64,000 bases of DNA from Bradyrhizobium sp. Y36 (GTDB lineage: Bacteria > Pseudomonadota > Alphaproteobacteria > Rhizobiales > Xanthobacteraceae). Below the pieces are notes generated by a model. That model had not been told where the DNA came from. It worked only from the letters and a program-made list of their open reading frames with translations, and did no database searches. Every line of letters starts with the position of its first letter. Positions within the stretch are counted from its first letter, which is position 1. The stretch is from NCBI RefSeq assembly GCF_002531575.1, contig NZ_NWTI01000022.1, positions 62,001 to 126,000 on the forward strand, in the 5' to 3' direction. Of the stretch, positions 25,396 through 36,378 are shown in pieces. The position numbers and the translations under genes are program-made.

Positions 25396-25992
25396 TTAGC
25401 CGGCCGCGATCTTCTCCGCGCGCTGGAATGCCGGCCGCGCCGTACAGCGCGCCAGATAGGCATCGAAAGCGGGGCGCGACGGCACCATCTTGAACTGGCG
25501 CACCGCGAAGTTCAGGCCCGACCCGATCGTGACGTCGGCTGCCGAGAATTCCTCGCCGAGGATCCACGGCCCCTTGGCGAGTGCGGCCTCCAGCACGTCG
25601 AACACCTGCGTCGCGCTGCCCTAGGCCGCGGTCGAGGTCGGGATTTCGATCTTGGTGAAGATCTGGATGATGGCGGGCTCGATGCAGCCAGGGGAAAAGA
25701 ACAGCCATTGCAGATACCGTCCGCGGCGGGGATCGCTCACGGCCGGCGCCAGCCTGGTCTCCGGATAGCGATCGGCAATGTAGGCGCAGATCGCAGCGGC
25801 CTCGCCGAGCGCGACGTCGCCGTCGGCGAGCGCCGGCACTTTCCCCATCGGATTGACCTTGAGAAAGTCCGGCGCCTTCTGCGCGCCGGTCGAGATGTCG
25901 GTCAGCACGCGCTCATAGGGCAGGCCGCTCTCTTCCATCAGCCAGAGCGTCGTGAACGAGCGCGAGCGGGGCGACCAATAGAGCTTGATCAT
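25396..25992 (-). pseudogene. Glutathione S-transferase gene interrupted by an in-frame TAG
   Basis: The reading frame from 25992 encodes a GST N-terminal thioredoxin fold (MIKLYWSPRSRSFTTLWL, then NPMGKVPAL and ALGEAAAICAYIADRYPE), then meets TAG at 25621-25623 after residue 123. The same frame continues without other stops to 25396 with the C-terminal helical domain (KGPWILGEEFSAADVTIG). Read through, it would be about 198 residues, a normal GST length. One change, CAG (Gln) to TAG, would explain it. Either a recent pseudogene or a sequencing error. Confidence 0.85.
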
Positions 25993-26108
25993 GGCGCGGA
26001 ACCTTTCGAAGGCGAGAGGCGAACAGCGCGCAATTCATGCCGCGTTTGTCCGGCATTCGCAACGCACTACGTCTAGGTAGAAGCCAAGCCGCGTGAACGA
26101 CATCTGGG

Positions 26109-27053
26109 TCAATGTGCTCCGGTGTCGCTTTGGCGTGCTGCGGGTCGACGTCCAAGCAAGAGCGGCAACGTCTTGTCGAGGCTTTCCGCCAGCATGGCGC
26201 GCACGCCGTCGCGCAGTGCGGGATTGTCGGCGGCATCTTCAGGTCGCGTTGGAAACGATTCTGCGGGCAACTCGCGATAAGGGCCGCCGACGAGCTTGCC
26301 CAAGAACTTCTGCACCGCCAGCGAATGATCCAGGTTGATCAGCGCGGAGCTCTGTCTGACGATGGCAAAGGTGCGCCCGTCAAAGATACGGATAAACGCC
26401 AGGGCGTGGAGAAAGATGCGACGCCCGAGCACCACATCCTGGTTGAGGATGCCGAAGCCGCGGACCGTATAGCTTGATGACCCGATCGGACTGATTGCAT
26501 TGAGGATCTGGATGTAGTGCCGGCAATTCGTTCCTTTCACGGCCTCGCGCATGTATCCGGCCAGCTCCGCGTTGGGGTCGCGGACCAGCCTGTCTTTCCA
26601 CGTGTCCTTTGACTCATCGCGGGGAGGAAATTTCGCCGGGTTGTAGGGGATTCTCAGAACGGACGCGCCGGCAGGGATCGCGGCGCGAGTCCGCGCGTAG
26701 ATCAGATCGCTCAGTCCCCAGCCCGGGATCGGGACCACCGTCTTCTTGTTCTGAAATATGGTCAGGCCGGTGGTCTGCACGGTGAACTCATCGCCGGTGG
26801 TGACGACGACACCGAAGTCGCATGAGCTGCCGGCGACGGGAGCGGGCTTGCCCGTCGCTTCACGCCGCGTGGTCAGCTTGCCATTGGCTTGTTTGACGAT
26901 TGGTTGTGCCGTCTCCGGTTGGGCTTGTGCCGGCGCCTGAGTTGAGAAACACCACGAGATGATCGTAATGACGAGCAGCCGGGCGACGATGCTGAACGCG
27001 GCTGTGTTCGCAGGCGCAGCCAAGCTTGATCCTTTGGCGCGTCGTGTCGGCAA
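26109..27053 (-). CDS. Exported protein of unknown function, paralogue A
   Basis: A 314-residue protein with a long hydrophobic signal segment (FSIVARLLVITIISWCFST, then APAQAQ) and two cysteines in SSCDFGV and TNCRHYI. It aligns along its length with the protein encoded just upstream: GLTIF, WGLSDLIYARTRA, RIPYNPAKF, FDGRTFAIVRQ, and a C-terminal FPTRPEDAADNPALRD helix. I recognise no family. It starts with TTG, preceded by AAGGAAGAG, 6 bp after the paralogue's stop, so they form an operon. Probably periplasmic. Confidence 0.65.
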   Translation of the reverse strand: MPTRRAKGSSLAAPANTAAFSIVARLLVITIISWCFSTQAPAQAQPETAQPIVKQANGKLTTRREATGKPAPVAGSSCDFGVVVTTGDEFTVQTTGLTIFQNKKTVVPIPGWGLSDLIYARTRAAIPAGASVLRIPYNPAKFPPRDESKDTWKDRLVRDPNAELAGYMREAVKGTNCRHYIQILNAISPIGSSSYTVRGFGILNQDVVLGRRIFLHALAFIRIFDGRTFAIVRQSSALINLDHSLAVQKFLGKLVGGPYRELPAESFPTRPEDAADNPALRDGVRAMLAESLDKTLPLLLGRRPAARQSDTGAH

Positions 27054-27059
27054 AGGCGC

Positions 27060-27893
27060 TTACTCTTCCTTTAGATAGCCCGGGAGGTTGCGGTCGAGCC
27101 TTTCGACGACGAGCGCACGCGTTCTCTCGCGCAACGCCGCGTTGGTCGAAGCTGTCTCGGGCGGATCCGGGAACAGCGAATTGTCGAGCTTCGTGATCGG
27201 GTCTTCAAACAGACGCATGCTTGTGGCGAGGTTCGCGCCGATATCCGTAAGGGGGCGCTTGATCTGTTCGTAGCTGCGGCCGTCAATCAGCGTGATCGCA
27301 ACATTGGCGAAAAGGTGTGAGTGCCGGATCAAGTTGCCGAGCCCCTGGTTGTAGGTGCCGATGCCGTTCAGCGTCATGTTCGAGTTCGGCAGCTTCGTCT
27401 TGAAAGTGGTTGCGACGAGATAGCGATCGCAATTCGCATTCGCGGTGAACCCCTTCACGATCACCGGCAGAGTCTCTTTGGGGTCCGGGATGAAGATCGC
27501 CTTCGCATGATAGAAGGGATCGAAGGCGCCCTTCGGATAAGCGATCCTGCGTATCGAGGAATCGTTGTTCGTTGCCGCGCGCACGCGCGCGAAAACGAGA
27601 TCATCGAGGCCCCAGTCGATCGGGACCTCCTTTGCTTCCGCCTCGAAGATTGTCACGCCGAACTTCTGTACGGAGTAATGCTCGCCGATTGCCGAGATTA
27701 CGCCGAGACGGCACGGACCGCTGTTCACCTGCTCGGCCGGTTTGACTGCCGCAGCTTTCGGCTTCGTCGCCGCTTTCTTGACGGTCGGCTTTGAGGGAGG
27801 CGTGGGTGGCGCAGTGGTTGCAGGAGGAGTTTGAGCTGCTGCCAGAGCGAGAGAAGACAGCAAGACGATTGCGGAAGCAGCAAATCGAATCAT
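27060..27893 (-). CDS. Exported protein of unknown function, paralogue B
   Basis: A 277-residue protein with a clear signal peptide (MIRFAASAIVLLSSLALAAA), an Ala/Pro/Lys/Thr-rich linker, and a folded part with cysteines in GPCRLGV and NANCDRYL. Shared blocks with its downstream paralogue are GVTIFE, WGLDDLVFARVRA, RIAYPKGAF, LIDGRSYEQIKRP and FPDPPETASTNAALRERTR. The start was placed at 27893 because the signal peptide begins there. The conserved cysteines suggest a disulfide in the periplasm. Function unknown. Confidence 0.7.
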   Translation of the reverse strand: MIRFAASAIVLLSSLALAAAQTPPATTAPPTPPSKPTVKKAATKPKAAAVKPAEQVNSGPCRLGVISAIGEHYSVQKFGVTIFEAEAKEVPIDWGLDDLVFARVRAATNNDSSIRRIAYPKGAFDPFYHAKAIFIPDPKETLPVIVKGFTANANCDRYLVATTFKTKLPNSNMTLNGIGTYNQGLGNLIRHSHLFANVAITLIDGRSYEQIKRPLTDIGANLATSMRLFEDPITKLDNSLFPDPPETASTNAALRERTRALVVERLDRNLPGYLKEE

Positions 27894-27983
27894 GGATTCC
27901 AGGGCATCAGCAGCGCGAGAATATCGATCACCCACCCTAGATTAGGACGGTGACAACCGCAAGCTGCACCCGCGTGTTGCTGC

Positions 27984-28451
27984 CTATCCGGCCGGCCGTT
28001 GCCGCTTCCACCGGTAGTACTTCATCATGAACCCGTTCGACGGTTCGATCTCTTCCCTCTCGTACACAAAGCCTTCGCGCTCGTACCAGCGCCAGGCCTT
28101 TTCGTTCTCGCGCACGCAACGGAGATGCATTTCGTCCGGCATTTGCGTGCGGGCGAACGCGAGCAATTGCCGGCCGACCGAGCGGCCCTGATAGCCGGGC
28201 GCGACGAACAGCATGTCGAGGTAGAGTTTTGGCACATGCAGCGCCAGCATGGCGGCGATGGTGCCGCGATCGTCGGCGACGAACAAGCTCCAGCCATCCG
28301 CGATCTCGCGCCGGATGCGTGCGCGCAGGTCTGCCAGCAGGGTGTCGCTGTGCTCGCCGAGGCCGGTCGAGACCCAGCTCTCCATCCAGACACGGCCGAC
28401 CTCGTCGTATTCGTCGGAACGCGCGGGGCGGATGACGATAGGCTCCGGCAT
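27984..28451 (-). CDS. GNAT family N-acetyltransferase
   Basis: A 155-residue acetyltransferase with the acetyl-CoA loop in LFVAPGYQGRSVGRQLL (Q/RxxGxG/A type) and the C-terminal ENEKAWRWYEREGF segment typical of GNAT enzymes. The start is at 28451; the stop of oxyR lies 7 bp upstream, so it is likely co-transcribed with oxyR. Substrate unknown. Confidence 0.88.
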   Translation of the reverse strand: MPEPIVIRPARSDEYDEVGRVWMESWVSTGLGEHSDTLLADLRARIRREIADGWSLFVADDRGTIAAMLALHVPKLYLDMLFVAPGYQGRSVGRQLLAFARTQMPDEMHLRCVRENEKAWRWYEREGFVYEREEIEPSNGFMMKYYRWKRQRPAG

Positions 28452-28458
28452 CGGCGGC

Positions 28459-29382
28459 TCAGGCGCGGTTGCGCGCAGCCGGCCGCGGGCGCGCCTTGCC
28501 GGCCGACAGGCACACCACCTCGGAGATCTGCAACAGCTGCCGCGCCAGCGGGCTGGTCTTGCGCCAGACCATGCCGATGGTACGCGACGGCTCGGGGTCG
28601 CGGAAGCGCGACAGCGAAACCGATGCGGACCGTGTCTCCACCGGCACCGCCATCTCCGGGATCAACGTCACGCCGATGCCGGCGCTGACCATCTGCACCA
28701 GCGTCGACAGTGAATTGGCATCCAGCATCTCGCGCGGCGGCGCCGACTGCATGTTGCAGAACGACAGCGCCTGATCGCGGAAGCAGTGTCCCTCTTCCAG
28801 CAGCAGCAGCCGCATCTCGCGCATCATCTCGCGCGAGGGCACCGGCGTGCCTTCGTCGGATCCCGGACGCACCAGCAGAAACTTTTCGTCGAACAGCGCG
28901 ACCTCGGTGAGCGAGGGCTCGGACACCGGCAGCGCCACGATTGCGGTGTCGAGCCGGCCTTCCACCAGCTCCTGGATCAGGCGGGGCGTCATGGTCTCGC
29001 GCACCCGGATGTCGAGTTCGGGATGCATGCGCGTCAGGTTCTTGGTGATCTTCGGCAGGAGATAGGGCGCGATGGTCGGGATCATGCCGATGCGCAGGCG
29101 TCCCGCGAAACGGTCCTGCGAGGCGCGGGCGAAATCGCCGAGCTCATCGACCGAGCGCAAAATGTCTCGGACGCGCTGTGACAGTTCCTCGCCGAACCGG
29201 GTCAGCGCCACCTGGCGCGCGCTGCGCTCCAGCAGCAGGCCGCCGAGCGCCTCCTCCAACTCCTTGATCTGCATCGACAAGGCCGGCTGCGAGATGGAGC
29301 AGGCCTCCGCCGCACGGCCGAAATGACCATGACGGGCCAGCGCATCGAAATACCGGAGCTGACGCAGCGTGACGTTGAGCAT
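28459..29382 (-). CDS. oxyR: OxyR, hydrogen-peroxide-sensing LysR regulator
   Basis: A 307-residue LysR-type activator. The N-terminal helix-turn-helix is FGRAAEACSISQPALSMQIK. In the effector domain, GHCFRDQALSFC carries two Cys nine residues apart, matching Cys199 and Cys208 that form the peroxide-induced disulfide in E. coli OxyR. It is divergent from katG across 115 bp, the usual arrangement for OxyR-controlled catalase-peroxidase. Confidence 0.95.
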   Translation of the reverse strand: MLNVTLRQLRYFDALARHGHFGRAAEACSISQPALSMQIKELEEALGGLLLERSARQVALTRFGEELSQRVRDILRSVDELGDFARASQDRFAGRLRIGMIPTIAPYLLPKITKNLTRMHPELDIRVRETMTPRLIQELVEGRLDTAIVALPVSEPSLTEVALFDEKFLLVRPGSDEGTPVPSREMMREMRLLLLEEGHCFRDQALSFCNMQSAPPREMLDANSLSTLVQMVSAGIGVTLIPEMAVPVETRSASVSLSRFRDPEPSRTIGMVWRKTSPLARQLLQISEVVCLSAGKARPRPAARNRA

Positions 29383-29400
29383 CAGAAAATCTTATTGCAG

Positions 29401-29429
29401 CGATCATTAAAGTCAACTTCCCCTGATCG
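29401..29429. promoter_or_regulatory. Inverted repeat in the oxyR-katG gap
   Basis: CGATCA-N17-TGATCG lies between the divergent genes, close to the oxyR start. It could be the OxyR site or part of it, but it does not match the ATAG-type E. coli OxyR consensus. katG itself has a strong ribosome site, AGAGGAGGT, just before its ATG. Confidence 0.35.
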
Positions 29430-29497
29430 ACCGTGACGCTTAGAGTGGTTCTACCTGGTCAAAAGGCGCGAGTTCGACGCCACCAGAGGAGGTATTC

Positions 29498-31663
<2,166 letters not shown>

Positions 31664-31701
31664 GCAGGTGCGCCTCTCCCGCTTGCGGGGGAGGTGACTT
31701 C

Positions 31702-31776
31702 CCGTAGCCGGGATGGAGCGCGGCGCAATCCGGGACAGCGGTCCCGCATTCCGCGTCGCGTCATGCAGGCTACGGG
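31702..31776. repeat. Decayed copy of the GTAGCCCGGAT intergenic repeat
   Basis: CGTAGCCGGGATGGAGCGCG and, on the other side, GCGTCATGCAGGCTACGGG form a weakened inverted pair similar to 23184-23271. It lies between convergent katG and pnp. Confidence 0.55.
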
Positions 31777-31801
31777 TTGCGGCGAGGCGATACGTCGAAC
31801 A

Positions 31802-31833
31802 CAAACAAAAAGGGCGGCCTTGCGGCCGCCCTT
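31802..31833 (-). terminator. Intrinsic terminator of pnp
   Basis: On the minus strand AAGGGCGGCC-GCAA-GGCCGCCCTT is a perfect 10-bp stem with a GNRA-type loop, followed by TTTGTTTGT. It begins about 26 bp after the pnp stop and ends the rimP-to-pnp operon. On the plus strand the stem could also stabilise the katG end, but it lacks a T run there. Confidence 0.88.
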
Positions 31834-31858
31834 CGTGTTTCTGACGTGGCTTGAGCGT

Positions 31859-34021
<2,163 letters not shown>

Positions 34022-34068
34022 AGATGTCTTCTTTCATGGGTTCTCGAAAGAAGGACGGCTCGAAAAAC

Positions 34069-34142
34069 AAAAACCATGCGCAAGATTGCGGGGCGCTGAT
34101 CGAAGCGGGTGATCAGCGTCCTGCGATCCTGCCATGGTTTTT
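34069..34142 (-). promoter_or_regulatory. Long stem-loop in the pnp leader
   Basis: Outer arms AAAAACCATG (34069-34078) and CATGGTTTTT (34133-34142) are exact complements. Inner arms GCGCTGATC and GATCAGCGT pair around a 9-base loop, and most bases between also pair. The stem spans 74 nt, about 50 nt before the pnp start. In E. coli a leader stem is cut by RNase III and trimmed by PNPase to autoregulate pnp; this is a plausible counterpart. Confidence 0.6.
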
Positions 34143-34274
34143 GGATTTCGGATGGCGTCCATCCTTTCGGGTCATACGGGCGCCTTGCCCGTTGTGCCCA
34201 GCCGCCGGATTGCTGCTGGACTGTCAGTCGGCACGAACGCGAACACCGAACCTTAGGTCTTCGCTCATCATGCC

Positions 34275-34306
34275 CCGGATCCGGATCGTCGACGATCCGC
34301 ATCCGG
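34275..34306. repeat. 32-bp near-perfect palindrome between rpsO and pnp
   Basis: CCGGATCCGGATCGTC faces GACGATCCGCATCCGG, with 15 of 16 positions symmetric and no spacer. It lies upstream of the pnp leader stem. It could be a protein-binding site for an internal pnp promoter or part of the mRNA processing structure. Confidence 0.6.
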
Positions 34307-34365
34307 CGTGCGCGCAGCTTCGATCAAAAAGCTTTAAATAAACGCTCTCGCTCGAAACCACGCAC

Positions 34366-34390
34366 GAAAACGCGCGCCGGTGGCGCGCGT
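34366..34390 (-). terminator. Terminator-like hairpin after rpsO
   Basis: On the minus strand ACGCGCGCC-ACC-GGCGCGCGT is a perfect 9-bp stem followed by TTTTCG, starting 9 bp after the rpsO stop. The T run is short, so partial termination between rpsO and pnp is likely, as in E. coli. Confidence 0.7.
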
Positions 34391-34398
34391 GGGAACAC

Positions 34399-34668
34399 TT
34401 AGCGACGAATGTTGTGCTTCTCGAGCAGCGCCTTGTAACGCGCCTCGTCCCGCTTCTTCAGGTAGTCGAGCAGCGAGCGGCGGGTCGAGACCAGCTTCAA
34501 GAGGCCGCGACGCGAATGGTTGTCCTTCACGTGGGTCTTGAAATGGTTGGTCAGGTTGTTGATGCGTTCCGACAGGATCGCGACCTGAACCTCCGGCGAG
34601 CCGGTGTCGCCGGCCTTGGTGGCATTCGTCTTGATGACTTCCGCTTTGCGTTCTGCGGCAATCGACAT
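34399..34668 (-). CDS. rpsO: 30S ribosomal protein S15
   Basis: An 89-residue small-subunit protein that binds 16S rRNA early in assembly. The signature region HVKDNHSRRGLLKLVSTRR and the SPEVQVAILSERINNL helix are clear. The start at ATG 34668 gives the standard MSIAAERK opening; an ATG two codons earlier is less usual. It lies 2 bp after the truB stop. Confidence 0.98.
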   Translation of the reverse strand: MSIAAERKAEVIKTNATKAGDTGSPEVQVAILSERINNLTNHFKTHVKDNHSRRGLLKLVSTRRSLLDYLKKRDEARYKALLEKHNIRR

Positions 34669-34670
34669 CG

Positions 34671-35792
34671 TCAATTTCTCTCGTTGCGACCGGGGCTGGC
34701 AGTCAGGCCGGTCAGGTTGAACACACGCTTGGGGATGATTTCGCCATTGCCAACTTCAGCAAGCGCCAAAAGACGGCCTGCCACCGTGACATAGACTGTG
34801 CCGCTACAAGTGGGCGCATCCCGTCCGCGCAACAAAACGGCCTGGCCCCGGTGGAGCCTTGCCGCATCAGCCCGAGTGACGGCCAGTGCCGGGATGTCGT
34901 CCAGCGCGGTCTCAACGGGCATAAGCGCGTCCGCGAGGCTACCCTCGCCGGACGCGGCTCTATCGCACAAAGCCTCCAGCTGATCCAGCGGAATCATGTC
35001 ATTTTCGCCAAATGGGCCGACCAGGGTCCGCCGAAGCGCGCAAATATGGCCGTAAGTGCCGAGAATCCGGCCCATATCGCGGGCCAGCGCGCGGACATAG
35101 GTACCCTTGCCGCACTCGGCCTCGAACACGGCGTGGTCGTTATCCGGTTGATCCACAAGGGTTAAATGGTGAATTTCGACCGGACGGGGGGCCAGCTCCA
35201 CAACCTCGCCGTCGCGGGCGAGGTCGTAGGCGCGCTCGCCCTGGACCTTGATCGCGGAATAGCGCGGCGGGATCTGTTCGATCACCCCGGTGAAACGGGG
35301 CAGGAGCGCCAGGATGGCCTCCCGGGTCGGCCGCTGGTCGGAGGTCGCCGTCGCACGGCCTTCGATGTCGTCGGTATCACGCTCCTCGCCCCAGCACACG
35401 GTGAACTGGTAGCGCTTGCGGCCGTCCATCACGAAGGGAACGGTCTTGGTGGCCTCACCGAGCGCGATCGGCAGCCCGCCCGAGGCGAGCGGGTCGAGCG
35501 TGCCGGCATGGCCGGCGCGCTTGGCGTTGAACAGGCGCTTGAGCACCGCAACCGCCTGCGTCGAGGTCATGCCGATCGGCTTGTCGAGCACGACCCAGCC
35601 GTGGACGTCGCGCCGGTCGCGGCGAACCTGGTTGCCCTTCTGCTGCTTGTTGGCGCGCGGATCGTTGTTGACGCGGCGCAGCTCCTGATGCGGCTCGGAC
35701 GTGCCGCCCATCTCCGCAAAATTGTTCTTCTGCACGTCGCGCTGATCGGCCTGTTCGCCGGTGATCGTGTCGTGAGCCGGGTCCATCGTCAT
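34671..35792 (-). CDS. truB: tRNA pseudouridine-55 synthase
   Basis: A 373-residue enzyme that makes pseudouridine at position 55 of tRNA T-arms. The catalytic Asp is in AGHAGTLDPLASG and the conserved GWVVLDKPIGMTSTQAV precedes it. Compared with the usual length of about 310, it has an N-terminal extension of about 60 residues rich in Gln, Asn and Arg. The start at 35792 overlaps the rbfA stop as ATGA. Confidence 0.97.
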   Translation of the reverse strand: MTMDPAHDTITGEQADQRDVQKNNFAEMGGTSEPHQELRRVNNDPRANKQQKGNQVRRDRRDVHGWVVLDKPIGMTSTQAVAVLKRLFNAKRAGHAGTLDPLASGGLPIALGEATKTVPFVMDGRKRYQFTVCWGEERDTDDIEGRATATSDQRPTREAILALLPRFTGVIEQIPPRYSAIKVQGERAYDLARDGEVVELAPRPVEIHHLTLVDQPDNDHAVFEAECGKGTYVRALARDMGRILGTYGHICALRRTLVGPFGENDMIPLDQLEALCDRAASGEGSLADALMPVETALDDIPALAVTRADAARLHRGQAVLLRGRDAPTCSGTVYVTVAGRLLALAEVGNGEIIPKRVFNLTGLTASPGRNERN

Positions 35793-36223
35793 CGCTCTTC
35801 TTCCCGATCCGTCTCCGGATCCTGTTCCAAATCTTTCTGCACCGCAGGTGTTCGCAAAAGCTTCTCGATCCGTTCCGCTTCGTCGAATCGTTCGTCGACG
35901 CGGAAACGAATGTCAGGTGCAAATTTCAGGTTAACGCGCCGCGCGACTTCGCCGCGCAGGAACTTCTTGTTGCGTTCGAGCGCAGCGATGACGATCTCGG
36001 TGTCGCGGCCACCGAGCGGCATCACATAGACGGTCGCGAGCTTCAGGTCGGGCGACATCCGCACCTCCGGCACGGTGATGATGTGACCTTCGAGGTCCGC
36101 ATCATGCACATTGCCTTGCGCCAGAATATCGGCCATCGCGTGGCGAACCTGCTCGCCGACGCGCAACTGACGTTGCGAGCCTCCGCCGGGTGCGGAACTC
36201 TTCTTCTGATGATGCCGTGGCAT
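35789..36223 (-). CDS. rbfA: 30S ribosome-binding factor A
   Basis: A 144-residue KH-fold assembly factor for the 30S subunit, involved in 16S rRNA 5'-end maturation and cold response. Typical segments are RVGEQVRHAMADIL, LKLATVYVMPLGG and FAPDIRFRVDERFDEAERI. It follows infB after 155 bp, which contain one hairpin, and overlaps truB. Confidence 0.97.
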   Translation of the reverse strand: MPRHHQKKSSAPGGGSQRQLRVGEQVRHAMADILAQGNVHDADLEGHIITVPEVRMSPDLKLATVYVMPLGGRDTEIVIAALERNKKFLRGEVARRVNLKFAPDIRFRVDERFDEAERIEKLLRTPAVQKDLEQDPETDREEER

Positions 36224-36299
36224 TCTCGAAAATCACCTCGCCATGCCCGTGTTCGAGGCACGGGCATTGTCATGTGTCCTGTTGAAACGAAGAGAGGTG

Positions 36300-36324
36300 G
36301 ATGGCCGGAAAAAATCCGGCCATC
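36300..36324. other. Perfect hairpin between infB and rbfA
   Basis: GATGGCCGGA and TCCGGCCATC are exact 10-bp arms around a five-base A/T loop, in the 155-bp gap between infB and rbfA. No U run follows on the minus strand, so it may be an mRNA processing or stabilising stem rather than a terminator. Confidence 0.5.
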
Positions 36325-36378
36325 GCACTCCCGCAATTTCAGTTCAAAAAGATCCGGACGCTTCGGTAAGATTTGGAC

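Noticed and set aside
26109..27893. Paralogous secreted pair as an effector and immunity pair
   Set aside because: The two are duplicates of the same fold, so one is not the inhibitor of the other on present evidence.
34366..34390. rpsO hairpin as a full operon end
   Set aside because: The U run is only four bases and pnp follows in the same direction, so partial termination is more likely.
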